Position numbers and translations under genes: made by a program. The notes beneath the pieces are model-generated. The model worked only from the letters and a program-made list of their open reading frames with translations, ran no database searches and was not told where the DNA came from. Below are positions 1-8,630 of a DNA stretch of 64,000 bases, piece after piece; positions within the stretch are counted from its first letter, which is position 1; the number at the start of each line of letters is the position of its first letter. Origin of the DNA: Telluria aromaticivorans (lineage in GTDB: Bacteria; Pseudomonadota; Gammaproteobacteria; Burkholderiales; Burkholderiaceae_D). The DNA lies in assembly GCF_013003915.1 (NCBI RefSeq), contig NZ_JABAIV010000001.1:1-64000 (forward strand), written 5' to 3'.

Positions 1-76
1 CGTCATGCTCCCGGTTTCGCTCACGCTGGACCCCAAACTTTTCGGAGTCGACAGCATGAACTACATCGCAAAAGCA

Positions 77-118
77 GACATTTCTACTTTGCCCAAACCG
101 GACATTTCTACTTTGCCC
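77..118. repeat. Two 18-bp direct repeats resembling IS21-family ends
   Basis: The 18-mer GACATTTCTACTTTGCCC occurs at 77-94 and again at 101-118, same orientation, 6 bases apart. IS21-family elements carry several short direct repeats of this kind inside their ends, where the transposase binds. No istA/istB reading frame lies inside the window, so the element, if there is one, would extend to the left of base 1 or is only a remnant. The IS21 assignment is from memory of the motif, not from a search. Confidence 0.5.
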
Positions 119-120
119 TT

Positions 121-232
121 ACAGGGTGGGCGGGTTTTCCCGCCCACGCGGTGATAGCTGGCGTGGCTATGCCGCACCGCGTCGGTGCTGCCGCTGGTTG
201 AACGCGTGGGCAAGGAAGTTGCCCACCCTACG
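121..232. repeat. REP pair, copy A (GTAG-type family)
   Basis: Two inverted hairpin units, one at the left (GGTGGGCGGG, loop TTTT, CCCGCCCACGC) and one at the right ending GCCCACCCTACG, separated by about 50 bases. Further pairs lie at 4655-4747, 19038-19144 and 26871-26982. Each full unit starts with GTAG or its relic followed by an imperfect stem-loop, the layout of REP elements mobilised by RAYT (TnpA-REP) transposases. In this copy the left unit begins ACAG instead of GTAG. Confidence 0.75.
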
Positions 233-237
233 ATACC

Positions 238-287
238 CGGCAATTCACCGCGATTCTCGGCAATTCACCGCGATTCTCGGCAATTCA
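238..287. repeat. 20-bp tandem repeat, 2.5 copies
   Basis: The unit CGGCAATTCACCGCGATTCT is present twice exactly (238-257, 258-277) and half a third time (278-287). It lies between the REP pair and the terminator of the transporter gene. No function is apparent. Confidence 0.9.
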
Positions 288-335
288 CAGACACTGGCCA
301 CCGGCCGGTGTTTTTTTTGCGTGCCCCCCCAACGA

Positions 336-374
336 AAAAGGGGAATGCGGCGATCCTGCCCGCATTCCCCTTTT
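336..374 (-). terminator. Rho-independent terminator of the MFS gene
   Basis: A 15-bp perfect stem (336-350 against 360-374) with a 9-base loop and a U run on the minus-strand transcript. It lies 30 bases past the stop codon of the transporter gene. Confidence 0.85.
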
Positions 375-403
375 ACTACTGGACTAATTGACCGCCGCCG
401 ACC

Positions 404-2104
404 TTAGTCGTGGGCGTAGATGTCGTTGTCCTTGGTTTCCCTCACGAACAGACCGCCAATGACGACCGTCGCCAGCGCGATGACGATCGGGTACCACAGG
501 CCATAGTAGATGTCGCCCTTGAAGGCCACCAGGGCGAAGGTGACGGTCGGCAGCATGCCGCCGAACCAGCCGTTGCCGATGTGGTAGGGCAGGGACATCG
601 AGGTGTAGCGGATCCGGGTCGGGAACATCTCGACCAGCATGGCCGCGATCGGGCCGTACACCATGGTCACGTAGAGCACCAGGATGAACAGCAGCAGCAC
701 CAGCATCGGCTTGTTGATCGCAGCCGTATCGGCCTTGTCAGGATAGCCTGCCGTCTTCAGTGCGCCGGTCACGTCTTTCTTGTACGCCGCTTCCTTGGCC
801 TTCGAGTCGGCGTCGAAGTTCAGGTTATCCGGCGTCATGACCGCGTTGAAGGACGGGAAAGTGGTGTCGCCGACCTTGATCGAGGCGACCGTGCCGGCGG
901 GCGCTTCCTGCACGTTATAGCTCACCGAGGCGGCGGTCAGCATGCGGGTAGCGATGTCGCAGGAAGACGCGAATTTCTTGGTGCCGGTCGGGTCGACCTG
1001 GAAGTGGCAGGTTGCCGGGTCGGCCACGACCACGACCGGTGCGGTCTGGATCGCGCGTTCCAGCGCAGGGTTGCCGTAGTGGGTAATGGCCTTGAAGATC
1101 GGGAAGTAGGTCGCCGCGGCGATCAGGCAGCCGCCCAGGATGATCCATTTGCGGCCGATCCGGTCCGACAGCGAGCCGAAGACGATGAAGAAGGGCGTGG
1201 CCAGGGCCAGCGCGATCGCGATCAGGATGTTGGCAAGCGGCTCGTCGATCTTCAGGGTCTTGGTCAGGAAGAACAGCGCATAGAACTGGCCGGTATACCA
1301 CACCACTGCCTGGCCCATGGTCAGGCCGGCCAGCGCCAGGAAGGCGACCTTGGCGTTCTTCGGCTTCAGGAAGGCTTCCGACAGCGGCGCCTTCGAGGTC
1401 TTGCCCTCGGCCTTCATCTTGACGAAGGCCGGCGATTCCGCCATCGACATCCGGATCCACACCGAGATGCCCAGCAGGACGACTGAGACCAGGAAGGGAA
1501 TACGCCAGCCCCAGGACTGGAATTCATCCTCGCCCATCGCGGTGCGCACGCCCAGGATCACCAGCAGCGACAGGAACAGGCCGATGGTGGCGGTGGTCTG
1601 GATGTAGGAGGTGAACAGGCCGCGCTTGCCGTGCGGCGCGTGCTCGGCCACATAGGTGGCCGCGCCGCCGTATTCGCCGCCCAGCGCCAGGCCCTGCAGG
1701 ATGCGCAGGGTGACCAGGATGATCGGCGCCGCGATGCCAATCGTGGCATAGCTTGGCAGCAGGCCGACCAGGAAGGTCGACGCGCCCATGATCAGGATGG
1801 TCACCAGGAAGGTGTACTTGCGGCCGATCATGTCGCCCAGGCGGCCGAACACGAGCGCACCGAACGGACGCACGATGAAGCCGGCCGCGAAGGCCATCAG
1901 GGCGAAAATAAAGGTGGTGGTCGGGTCGCCAATGAAGAACTGCTTGGCGATAATGGTGGCAAGCGAGCCGTACAGGTAGAAGTCGTACCACTCGAATACC
2001 GTGCCGAGCGAGGAAGCGAAAATGACTTTTTTCTCTTCCTTGGTCAGTGCGCCGGAGGAAGGTGCCGCTTTTCCTCCTGCAGTCATACCGGGCGTGATGG
2101 CCAT
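404..2104 (-). CDS. MFS transporter, metabolite:H+ symporter (MHS) type, with a large periplasmic insertion
   Basis: A 566-residue inner-membrane transporter. The start region has VFEWYDFYLYG, typical of the ProP/ShiA/KgtP branch, and the loop between helices 2 and 3 has the MFS signature GRLGDMIGRK (about residues 107-116). The protein is longer than the usual 430-450 residues because about 120 hydrophilic residues with two cysteines (about 335-455) interrupt the helices in the second half; they would sit outside the membrane. The start is fixed by GGAGA 9 bases upstream. It is a single gene with its own terminator. Substrate cannot be read from the sequence; members of this branch carry organic acids, betaines or shikimate with protons. 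Confidence 0.9.
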   Translation of the reverse strand: MAITPGMTAGGKAAPSSGALTKEEKKVIFASSLGTVFEWYDFYLYGSLATIIAKQFFIGDPTTTFIFALMAFAAGFIVRPFGALVFGRLGDMIGRKYTFLVTILIMGASTFLVGLLPSYATIGIAAPIILVTLRILQGLALGGEYGGAATYVAEHAPHGKRGLFTSYIQTTATIGLFLSLLVILGVRTAMGEDEFQSWGWRIPFLVSVVLLGISVWIRMSMAESPAFVKMKAEGKTSKAPLSEAFLKPKNAKVAFLALAGLTMGQAVVWYTGQFYALFFLTKTLKIDEPLANILIAIALALATPFFIVFGSLSDRIGRKWIILGGCLIAAATYFPIFKAITHYGNPALERAIQTAPVVVVADPATCHFQVDPTGTKKFASSCDIATRMLTAASVSYNVQEAPAGTVASIKVGDTTFPSFNAVMTPDNLNFDADSKAKEAAYKKDVTGALKTAGYPDKADTAAINKPMLVLLLFILVLYVTMVYGPIAAMLVEMFPTRIRYTSMSLPYHIGNGWFGGMLPTVTFALVAFKGDIYYGLWYPIVIALATVVIGGLFVRETKDNDIYAHD

Positions 2105-2406
2105 GGTGTCTCCGTATAGATTTTAGTGTCGTCGGAATGCTGATTGTTTGTCAGCTGACGCGGAGTGTGTGCCGGTATCCTTACACGGTGCTGTCTTCAA
2201 ACTTACACGAAGCTTACTGATGAGCAGGCGTGGCGGGCAGTACAGCGGGCTCGCAGCAGTTTTCCCTCTAGGGGAACGCATGGTGCAATGCGCAATATTT
2301 ACCCGATGTTTATTTAAGAACGACCGTACTTAATCATGCTATTCTCGATTCGACCCGGACCCGGCAAGAATGGAAACAGGGCGCATGCCCGCGGACAGGA
2401 GCAGGA

Positions 2407-2709
2407 ATGATCAAGCATATCGTGATGTGGAAGTTGAAGGACGAGGCCGAAGGCGCCGGCCGTGAGGCCAATGCGCGCGAAATGAAGCGCCGGCTGGATG
2501 AATGCGCGAATATCGTACCGGGCATGCTCACTTTCGAAGTGACGATCGCCCAGCCGGGGCTGGAGGCGACCTATGATGTCGTGCTGTACTCGGAGTTCGC
2601 GGATAAGGCGGCGCTCGAGGCGTATGCAGGACACCCCACGCACAAGGCGGTGGCGCCGTTCATCGGGGCGATCCGGGAGGCGCGGCAGTGCATGGATTAC
2701 GAGGTGTAA
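2407..2709 (+). CDS. Dabb-domain (stress-responsive A/B barrel) protein
   Basis: A 100-residue cytoplasmic protein whose whole length fits the Dabb fold: it opens MIKHIVMWKLKD and ends with a HPTHKAVAPF segment followed by a short helix, both characteristic. The ATG has AGGAG 6 bases upstream. Members form dimeric ferredoxin-like barrels; most have no known reaction. The gene stands alone between the transporter and a REP pair. Confidence 0.88.
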   Translation: MIKHIVMWKLKDEAEGAGREANAREMKRRLDECANIVPGMLTFEVTIAQPGLEATYDVVLYSEFADKAALEAYAGHPTHKAVAPFIGAIREARQCMDYEV

Positions 2710-2735
2710 GCAGGTTGTAGTGTTTTGCTTGCAAA

Positions 2736-2849
2736 CTTGGATCCCGGCCTTCGCCGGGATGACGGTTTTCAGTTCATCTGTTCATGCATGCGCTAACGAT
2801 ATCCACCTACATGAGCACGTCGTACCGGCGCAGGCCGGTACCCAGGTTC
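2736..2849. repeat. Inverted pair of a second REP-like family
   Basis: Unit 1 (2736-2765) is CTTGG, a hairpin ATCCCGGC-CTTC-GCCGGGAT, then GACG. Unit 2 (2818-2849) is the same layout in the opposite orientation: CGTCG, a hairpin around TACCGGC/GCCGGTA, then CCCAGGTT. The inner hairpins differ but keep pairing, so the structure is being preserved. This type is widespread between genes of proteobacteria. Confidence 0.7.
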
Positions 2850-2900
2850 CACCCGAAGTACGCAACAGTACTACCCCTAAAAGATAAAACGGAGACCCGT

Positions 2901-3683
2901 ATGCGCACCACGCAGGAACTTTTCTCGTTAAAAAACAAGACCGCCATCGTCACCGGCGGCTCGCGCGGCCTGGGCCTGCAGATGGCGCAAGCGCTGGGGG
3001 AGCAGGGCGCCCGCGTGCTGGTCGCTTCGCGCAAGCAGGAAGAGCTCGACGAAGCCGTCGCGCACCTGCAGGCGCGCGGCATCGACGCCTGCAGCATCGC
3101 CGCCGACCTGTCCGACGAAACCCAGGCCCACGCATTCGCCGAGCAGGCGATTGCAAAGCTCGGCCACGTCGACATCCTCGTCAACAATGCCGGCGCCAGC
3201 TGGGGCGCACCGGCCGAAGACTATCCGCTCGAGGCCTGGGACAAGGTGATGAACCTGAATGTGCGCAGCATTTTCCTGGTCACCCAGGCGGTCGCCAAAC
3301 TGTCCATGATCCCGCGCGGCTACGGGCGTATCATCAGTATCTCGTCGATCGCCGGCCTGGCCGGCAACCCGCCGGGCACGATGCAGACCATTGCCTACAA
3401 CACGTCCAAGGGCGCGGTCGTGAACTTCACGCGCGCGCTGGCCGGCGAATGGGGCCGCTACGGCATCACGGTGAATTCGATCGCGCCGGGCTTCTTCCCG
3501 TCGAAGATGACCAAGGGCGTGCTGGCCGCCTTCGGCGCCGAGAACCTGGCCAAGGATGCGCCGCTGGGCCGCCTGGGCGACGACGAGGACCTGAAGGGCG
3601 CGGTGGTGCTGTTCGCTTCCGACGCCGGCAAGCACATCACCGGCCAGACGCTGGCCGTCGACGGCGGCGTCTCGGCAGTCTGA
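2901..3683 (+). CDS. SDR family oxidoreductase (FabG/gluconate-5-dehydrogenase-like)
   Basis: A 260-residue classical short-chain dehydrogenase. Cofactor motif TGGSRGLG is near residue 18, NNAG near 95, the catalytic serine lies in SISSIAG and the catalytic pair in YNTSKG (about residues 165-169). The C-terminus AVDGGVSAV is typical. GGAGA at 2891-2895 supports the start at 2901; an upstream in-frame extension would read through the REP pair and is rejected. It is followed after 22 bases by another SDR gene, probably one transcript. Substrate unknown. Confidence 0.88.
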   Translation: MRTTQELFSLKNKTAIVTGGSRGLGLQMAQALGEQGARVLVASRKQEELDEAVAHLQARGIDACSIAADLSDETQAHAFAEQAIAKLGHVDILVNNAGASWGAPAEDYPLEAWDKVMNLNVRSIFLVTQAVAKLSMIPRGYGRIISISSIAGLAGNPPGTMQTIAYNTSKGAVVNFTRALAGEWGRYGITVNSIAPGFFPSKMTKGVLAAFGAENLAKDAPLGRLGDDEDLKGAVVLFASDAGKHITGQTLAVDGGVSAV

Positions 3684-3705
3684 CCAAGCAAGAGGGGGAA
3701 CCAGC

Positions 3706-4614
3706 ATGAAGGATTTTCGCGGCAAGGTCGCCGTCATTACCGGCGGCGCGAGCGGCCTGGGACGCGAGTTCGCCAACACGGCCGCCAGCCTGGGCATGAA
3801 GCTGGTGCTGGCCGACGTCCAGGCCAAGGCGCTCGAACACGCCAGTGAAGAACTGATGGCGCAGGGCGTCGAAGTGCTGGCGATGGTGTGCGACGTCAGC
3901 AAGGGCTCGCACGTGCAGGAACTGGCCGATTCGGCCATCGCCCGCTTCGGCGGCGTGCACCTGGTCTTCAACAATGCCGGGGTCGGCGCCGGTGGCCTGG
4001 TGTGGGAGAACTCGATCGAAGACTGGGAATGGGTGCTGGGCGTGAACCTCTGGGGCGTGATCCATGGAGTGCGCGTCTTCACCCGCGTGATGCTGGAATG
4101 CGCGCAGCGCGACGGCGACTACGAAGGGCATATCGTGAATACCGCGTCGATGGCGGGCTTGCTGACGCCGCCGGCGATGGGCGTCTATAACGTCTCCAAG
4201 CATGCCGTGGTCGCGCTCACCGAGACACTGCACCACGACCTGCAGCTGGTCGACGCGCCGATCAGGGCCTCGGTGCTGTGCCCGTATTTCGTACCGACCG
4301 GGATCGCCCGTTCGGAACGCAACCGCCCGGACGAACTGGCAAGCCACGAGCGCACGACGGCCAGCCAGGTTGCCTCGCAGATGGTCACCGAAAAGGCCGT
4401 CGAGTCGGGGAAGGTGACGGCCCACGACGTGGCGCGCATCACCTTCGACGCGATCCGCAACGGGCAGTTTTATATTTATTCGCACCCGCAGGCGCTGGGG
4501 ACGGTGGCCGAGCGTTTCGATGCGATCGTGCATGGGAAGCCGCCGGCGGATCCGTATGCGGCGACGCCGCAGGTGCGGGCGATGTTGAAGGCGGGGATCA
4601 AGGGTCGGCGGTAG
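3706..4614 (+). CDS. SDR family oxidoreductase with C-terminal extension
   Basis: A 302-residue SDR: ITGGASGLG near residue 12, NNAG near 92, serine in NTASMAG, catalytic YNVSK (about residues 163-167). About 50 extra residues follow the usual core and include a basic tail. An RBS AGAGGGGGAA precedes the ATG. Family members of this length act on hydroxysteroid-like or acyl-CoA-derived alcohols, but the sequence does not name the substrate. It is unlike the preceding SDR in its ends, so this is not a recent tandem duplication. Confidence 0.86.
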   Translation: MKDFRGKVAVITGGASGLGREFANTAASLGMKLVLADVQAKALEHASEELMAQGVEVLAMVCDVSKGSHVQELADSAIARFGGVHLVFNNAGVGAGGLVWENSIEDWEWVLGVNLWGVIHGVRVFTRVMLECAQRDGDYEGHIVNTASMAGLLTPPAMGVYNVSKHAVVALTETLHHDLQLVDAPIRASVLCPYFVPTGIARSERNRPDELASHERTTASQVASQMVTEKAVESGKVTAHDVARITFDAIRNGQFYIYSHPQALGTVAERFDAIVHGKPPADPYAATPQVRAMLKAGIKGRR

Positions 4615-4654
4615 TCAGTCCAGGGCGCACGTCGCGGCTGCGCAAGCGTTGTAC

Positions 4655-4747
4655 CGCGTGGGCAGAATCTGCCCACCCTACGAAACCCGTTGCCCCGTAG
4701 GGTGGGCGTAATTCCGGGCATTGCCCGAAATTACCTGCCCACGCGTT
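4655..4747. repeat. REP pair, copy B (opposite order, extended stem)
   Basis: The CGCGTGGGC...GCCCACCCTAC unit comes first (4655-4682) and the GTAGGGTGGGC unit second (4697-4745), the reverse of copies A, C and D. The second unit carries a longer internal palindrome (GTAATT, CGGGCA, TGCCCG, AATTAC). It sits between the converging SDR and NRDE genes. Confidence 0.75.
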
Positions 4748-4794
4748 CAAATCACATCAATGACCATGCGGCCAGTGCAGAACAAGGTCCACCG

Positions 4795-5556
4795 TCAAGC
4801 CACTTCCTGCCCCACCGGACACACCAGGCGCTCGTGCAGCTCCGGCACCCCCTCGCGGTACAGCTTGACCACGGTCGAGGTGCGGGTGCCATACCCCGGC
4901 GATTCGATGCACACCGGCGAGAGCATGCGCTCGACCTCGATCGGCATGCCGGTTTCGGGCAGGCGCAGGTCGGGCGCGCGGGTGGTGTCGGCCAGCATCT
5001 CGAAATAGGCGTCTTCCGGCGCGCCCTGGCACAACAGGCTCGCGAATTGCGCCTTGGTCCGCAGCACCTTGGGCCAGGGGGCGTCCAGCAGGCCGTTCGA
5101 GATGCCGTAGATGCGGCCCTGTTCGAGCGGCTTGCCGTTGCGCGGGTCGCCGCCGCCGCGGTTCGAATACCAGTACAGCGCGTCGCGGTCGCCCAGCACC
5201 AGGTTGTAGCCGTTGTAGACATCGCCGCGCGCGATGACCTGCGCCAGGTAGTCGGCGGCATCGAGCGAGCCGGCGAGGAAGCCGGCCACCAGGTCGCCGC
5301 GCGTCGGCGCGTTCTCGCGGCGTTCGAGCGGCCCGCGGATATTGGTCAGGGCGGCGAACTTCGGGCCGTTCGGACCTTCGGCCGTGATTCCCATCCAGCT
5401 GCCGCCGCCCCGCAAATCGCGGCCGGCAATCACGTGCGGATGCCCGGGCCAGGGCGCGGCCGGGGTGGCGGGGCGGTCGTAGAATTCGTCGCGGTTGGCC
5501 GCCGCGATCACCGGCACGCCGGGCATCACGTGCCAGGCAAAAACGATCAGGCACAT
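4795..5556 (-). CDS. NRDE family protein (TANGO2-like)
   Basis: A 253-residue protein whose start MCLIVFAW and AANRDEFYDRP near residue 20 give the family its name. GGGSWMGI and ALTNIR follow in the usual order. The conserved second-residue cysteine suggests an N-terminal-nucleophile-type fold; the human homologue TANGO2 is linked to heme and lipid handling, but the bacterial reaction is unknown. The start overlaps the end of the DUF4936 gene by 10 bases, so the pair is co-transcribed. Confidence 0.88.
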   Translation of the reverse strand: MCLIVFAWHVMPGVPVIAAANRDEFYDRPATPAAPWPGHPHVIAGRDLRGGGSWMGITAEGPNGPKFAALTNIRGPLERRENAPTRGDLVAGFLAGSLDAADYLAQVIARGDVYNGYNLVLGDRDALYWYSNRGGGDPRNGKPLEQGRIYGISNGLLDAPWPKVLRTKAQFASLLCQGAPEDAYFEMLADTTRAPDLRLPETGMPIEVERMLSPVCIESPGYGTRTSTVVKLYREGVPELHERLVCPVGQEVA

Positions 5557-5834
5557 AGCGGCAGGTCCATGAAAATCTCGGACCGGCGCGGGCCCTGGGT
5601 ATAGGCATCAAGGCCGGCTTCGCGTGCGCAGGCGTCGACCACGCCGTCGAATCCGTCGCCGGCGCCCGGATAGACTTCCATCCAGGTCTGCAGGCCGTCG
5701 CGCGCTTCAGGGCGGTGCTTGAGCTGGACTGCAGCGCCGCTCGCGGCAAGCCGGGCCTGCATGGCGCGCACGCGCGGTTCCAGGTGTGCGGCGTCTTCGG
5801 CCCGCACCTTGTAATAGACGTACAGGTCGATCAT
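5547..5834 (-). CDS. DUF4936 family protein
   Basis: A 95-residue protein beginning MIDLYVYYKVR with a central ARDGLQTWMEVYPG segment, the pattern of a small betaproteobacterial family of unknown function. It has no signal peptide or membrane segment. It lies between ygfZ (3 bases upstream in transcription order) and the NRDE gene, which it overlaps by 10 bases, so the three form one operon. Confidence 0.8.
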   Translation of the reverse strand: MIDLYVYYKVRAEDAAHLEPRVRAMQARLAASGAAVQLKHRPEARDGLQTWMEVYPGAGDGFDGVVDACAREAGLDAYTQGPRRSEIFMDLPLCA

Positions 5835-5836
5835 TG

Positions 5837-6895
5837 CTAGATGTCGAGCGCGTCGAGGTGGTAAGGCATCTGCCCGAAGCGCAGCGCCGGACCGCCGGCG
5901 CTGCCCAGGCGCACGTCTTCGCCCAGCGCGCCCAGCTTCATCTCGACCAGCAGGTCGGCCCCGCCGAGGCCATTGGACGCGGCGTTGACGACCATGCCGC
6001 AGGGCTGGCCGGGGTCTTCCATCGAATAGACTTCGTCACCCGCGCGCGCCGCAGGGTTCTCGACCGTGGCCAGCGCCGTGCGGCGCTTGAGCTTGCCAAG
6101 GTACTGGCTGCGTGCGACGATTTCCTGGCCGGGGTAGCAGCCCTTCTTGAAATTCACGCCGCCCAGCAGCTCGAGATTGACCATCTGCGGCACGAACTGT
6201 TCCTGGGTGGCGGCGGTAATCGAGGGCACGCCGGCGTGGATCGCCGCCAGTTGCCAGGCCTGGTTGCCGCCCAGCGCGAGTTCGTTGGCCAGCACCGGCA
6301 GGGCGCTAGTCGCGGCTTCCTCGCTGGCCAGCCACAGGTAGCGCGGCGCGCCGAAGGCATTCGACAGGCGAATCACCGTCCCGAAGGCGCCGTCGACCTT
6401 GCCGTTGGGTGCTCCCGGCAGCGTACCGGCGAAGCGGCGCAGCGCGGTGTCGGCCCTGGCGCCGCCCAGCCCGAGCACGGCCGCGAACTGTGGTTCAGCA
6501 GTGGCGTCGCGCAGCTTGGCCTTGGCCCGCAGCACGAACATCGACAGGCGTTTTTGAAGCGGCGGCTGGATGGCGCGCGGCAGCTGCAAATACACGGCCT
6601 CGGCGTCGCGCCAGTACAGGAAGGTGGCCTGCAGGCGTCCCTTCGGGGTGCAATAGCCGGCCAGCCGGGCTTCTGCAAGGCCGAGGTGCTCGACGTCGTT
6701 GGTCAGCTGGTTGTGCAGGAAACTGGCGGCATCCTCGCCGGCGACGGCAATGATGCCGAGGTCGGTGACGGGGGCCACGAAGCCCTCCAGCAGCTCGGCT
6801 GCGGCGAGCGGGCGCCCAAAATCGTCAATACTCGAGGCATCGTCGATGTGAAAACGGGCGCCGAGCGAGGCAAGTGTGTCTGTCCAGTTAGGCAT
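5837..6895 (-). CDS. ygfZ: Folate-binding iron-sulfur repair protein YgfZ
   Basis: A 352-residue protein related to the glycine cleavage T-protein. The family signature KGCYPGQE (about residues 222-229) is intact, including the cysteine needed for function. It binds tetrahydrofolate and supports repair or assembly of iron-sulfur clusters, as in MiaB. I use the ATG at 6895 (MPNWTDT); a TTG seven codons upstream is open but less likely. It is divergent from mltG, a common arrangement in this group. Confidence 0.92.
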   Translation of the reverse strand: MPNWTDTLASLGARFHIDDASSIDDFGRPLAAAELLEGFVAPVTDLGIIAVAGEDAASFLHNQLTNDVEHLGLAEARLAGYCTPKGRLQATFLYWRDAEAVYLQLPRAIQPPLQKRLSMFVLRAKAKLRDATAEPQFAAVLGLGGARADTALRRFAGTLPGAPNGKVDGAFGTVIRLSNAFGAPRYLWLASEEAATSALPVLANELALGGNQAWQLAAIHAGVPSITAATQEQFVPQMVNLELLGGVNFKKGCYPGQEIVARSQYLGKLKRRTALATVENPAARAGDEVYSMEDPGQPCGMVVNAASNGLGGADLLVEMKLGALGEDVRLGSAGGPALRFGQMPYHLDALDI

Positions 6896-7008
6896 AAATC
6901 CAGTTAGTATTAGCAATTAGGCTTTATCATTACGGGCTCATTATAAAGATGTCGGCAAAATCGCGCCGGGGGCAACGAAACCCTCGCCAGAAACCCAATC
7001 AAAAACAC

Positions 7009-8007
7009 ATGTCATTCATTAAGAAACTCCTGGTTACCGGCATCATCGTCCTGGTGGCCGCGGTCGCCGGCTTCTCCTGGTGGGCCAAGAGCCCACTGAC
7101 CACGGGCGAGCCGGTCATCGAATTCTCGATTGCCCCCGGCAGCGGCGTGGGCGCGGCTGCGCAGCAGATGGCCAGCGCGGGCGTGCCGGTCAACCGCCAC
7201 CTGTTCAACATCCTGGCGCGGGTCACCGGCCAGGCCGGCAAGATCAAGGCCGGCAGCTACGAGCTCAAACCGGATACGTCGCCGCGCCGCCTGCTGGCCC
7301 AGCTGGTGCGCGGCGAGTTCGCCCAGGAAGCGGTGACCATCATCGAAGGCTGGACCTTCCGCCAGATGCGCGCCGCCCTGGCTGCGCACGACCGCCTGAA
7401 GCACGACACCGTGAAGCTGAGCGACAAGGAGCTGATGGCGAAGATCTCGAAGGAATACACTTCACCCGAGGGCATGTTCTTCCCTGACACCTACCTGTTC
7501 GCCAAGGGCTCGTCGGAACTCGACATCTATAAAAAGGCGCACGGGGCTATGCTGAACCACCTGAAGGCCGCGTGGGAAAGCCGCGACCAGAGCCTGCCGT
7601 ACAAGACGCCATACGAAGCGCTGATCATGGCCTCGATCATCGAGAAGGAAACCGGGCAGAAGAGCGAGCGCACCATGATCGCCGGCGTGTTCGTGAACCG
7701 CCTGCGCACCGGTATGCTGCTGCAGACCGATCCGACCGTGGTCTACGGCATGGGCGAGCGCTTCGCCGGCGATATCCGCAAGAAAGACCTGGAAACCGAC
7801 ACGCCGTACAACACTTACACGCGCGCCGGCCTGCCACCGACCCCGATTTCGCTGCCGGGCGTGCAGTCCCTTAGCGCGGCGCTGTCGCCGGCCAAGACCC
7901 AGGCCCTGTATTTCGTTTCGCGCGGCGATGGCACCAGCCAGTTCTCGAACAACCTGAACGACCATAACCGGGCGGTGAACCAGTACCAGCGGCGGAACAA
8001 CCAATGA
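7009..8007 (+). CDS. mltG: Endolytic murein transglycosylase MltG
   Basis: A 332-residue inner-membrane enzyme that cuts nascent glycan strands and so ends peptidoglycan polymerisation. A single membrane anchor at residues 5-25 is followed by a LysM-like part and the YceG domain. The catalytic glutamate lies in ASIIEKETG (about residue 210) and VYGMGERF and YNTY..GLPPTPI follow as usual. The start at 7009 (MSFIKK) gives the usual short cytoplasmic tail; an ATG 20 codons upstream (6949) is also open. The stop overlaps the start of tmk (ATGA). Confidence 0.93.
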   Translation: MSFIKKLLVTGIIVLVAAVAGFSWWAKSPLTTGEPVIEFSIAPGSGVGAAAQQMASAGVPVNRHLFNILARVTGQAGKIKAGSYELKPDTSPRRLLAQLVRGEFAQEAVTIIEGWTFRQMRAALAAHDRLKHDTVKLSDKELMAKISKEYTSPEGMFFPDTYLFAKGSSELDIYKKAHGAMLNHLKAAWESRDQSLPYKTPYEALIMASIIEKETGQKSERTMIAGVFVNRLRTGMLLQTDPTVVYGMGERFAGDIRKKDLETDTPYNTYTRAGLPPTPISLPGVQSLSAALSPAKTQALYFVSRGDGTSQFSNNLNDHNRAVNQYQRRNNQ

Positions 8008-8630
8008 CGCAAGGCAGTACTGTGAAAGGCAAGTTCATTACCTTTGAAGGAATCGATGGGGCCGGCAAGTCGACCCATATCGGCTTCGTCAACGATTTTT
8101 TGGCTTCGCGCGGCAAGACGGTCGTGTCTTCGCGCGAGCCGGGCGGCACGCCGCTGGGCGAAAAGCTGCGCGAGCTGCTGCTGCACGAGAAGATGCACCT
8201 GGAAACCGAGGCGCTGCTGATGTTCGCCAGCCGCCGCGAGCATGTGGCGCAAGTCATCGAGCCGAACCTGGCCCAGGGCAACTGGGTGCTGTCGGACCGC
8301 TTCACAGATGCCAGCTTCGCCTACCAGAGCGGCGGCCGCGGCCTGGACCGCGCCAAGATGGAAGCGCTGGAAGCCTGGGTGCACCCGCACCTGCAGCCCG
8401 ACCTGACCCTGCTGTTCGACGTGCCCCTGGAAGTGGCGCGCGAACGGCTGGATGCCACCCGCACCCTGGACAAATTCGAGCGCGAGCAGGCCGACTTCTT
8501 CCAGAAATGCCGCAATGAGTACCTACGCCGCGCCGCCCAGTTCCCGGACCGCATCGTGGTGGTCGATTCGACCCGCACGATCGGCGAGATCCAGCTGCGG
8601 CTGGCTGGGGTGCTGGAGAAGCTGCTGTGA
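8004..8630 (+). CDS. tmk: Thymidylate kinase
   Basis: A 208-residue cytoplasmic enzyme that converts dTMP to dTDP with ATP. The P-loop GIDGAGKST lies at about residues 16-24, the DRF-type motif in LSDRFTDAS, and SGGRGLD follows. The lid stretch [11 protein letters not shown] is near residue 152. It overlaps mltG by 4 bases and holB by 4 bases, so the three are translationally coupled, the same order as in E. coli. Confidence 0.96.
   Translation: MTQGSTVKGKFITFEGIDGAGKSTHIGFVNDFLASRGKTVVSSREPGGTPLGEKLRELLLHEKMHLETEALLMFASRREHVAQVIEPNLAQGNWVLSDRFTDASFAYQSGGRGLDRAKMEALEAWVHPHLQPDLTLLFDVPLEVARERLDATRTLDKFEREQADFFQKCRNEYLRRAAQFPDRIVVVDSTRTIGEIQLRLAGVLEKLL

Noticed and set aside
410-1486. 358-codon plus-strand open frame opposite the MFS gene
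   Set aside because: Its translation is rich in H, Q, R and D without motifs, and it mirrors the third-base bias of the real gene.
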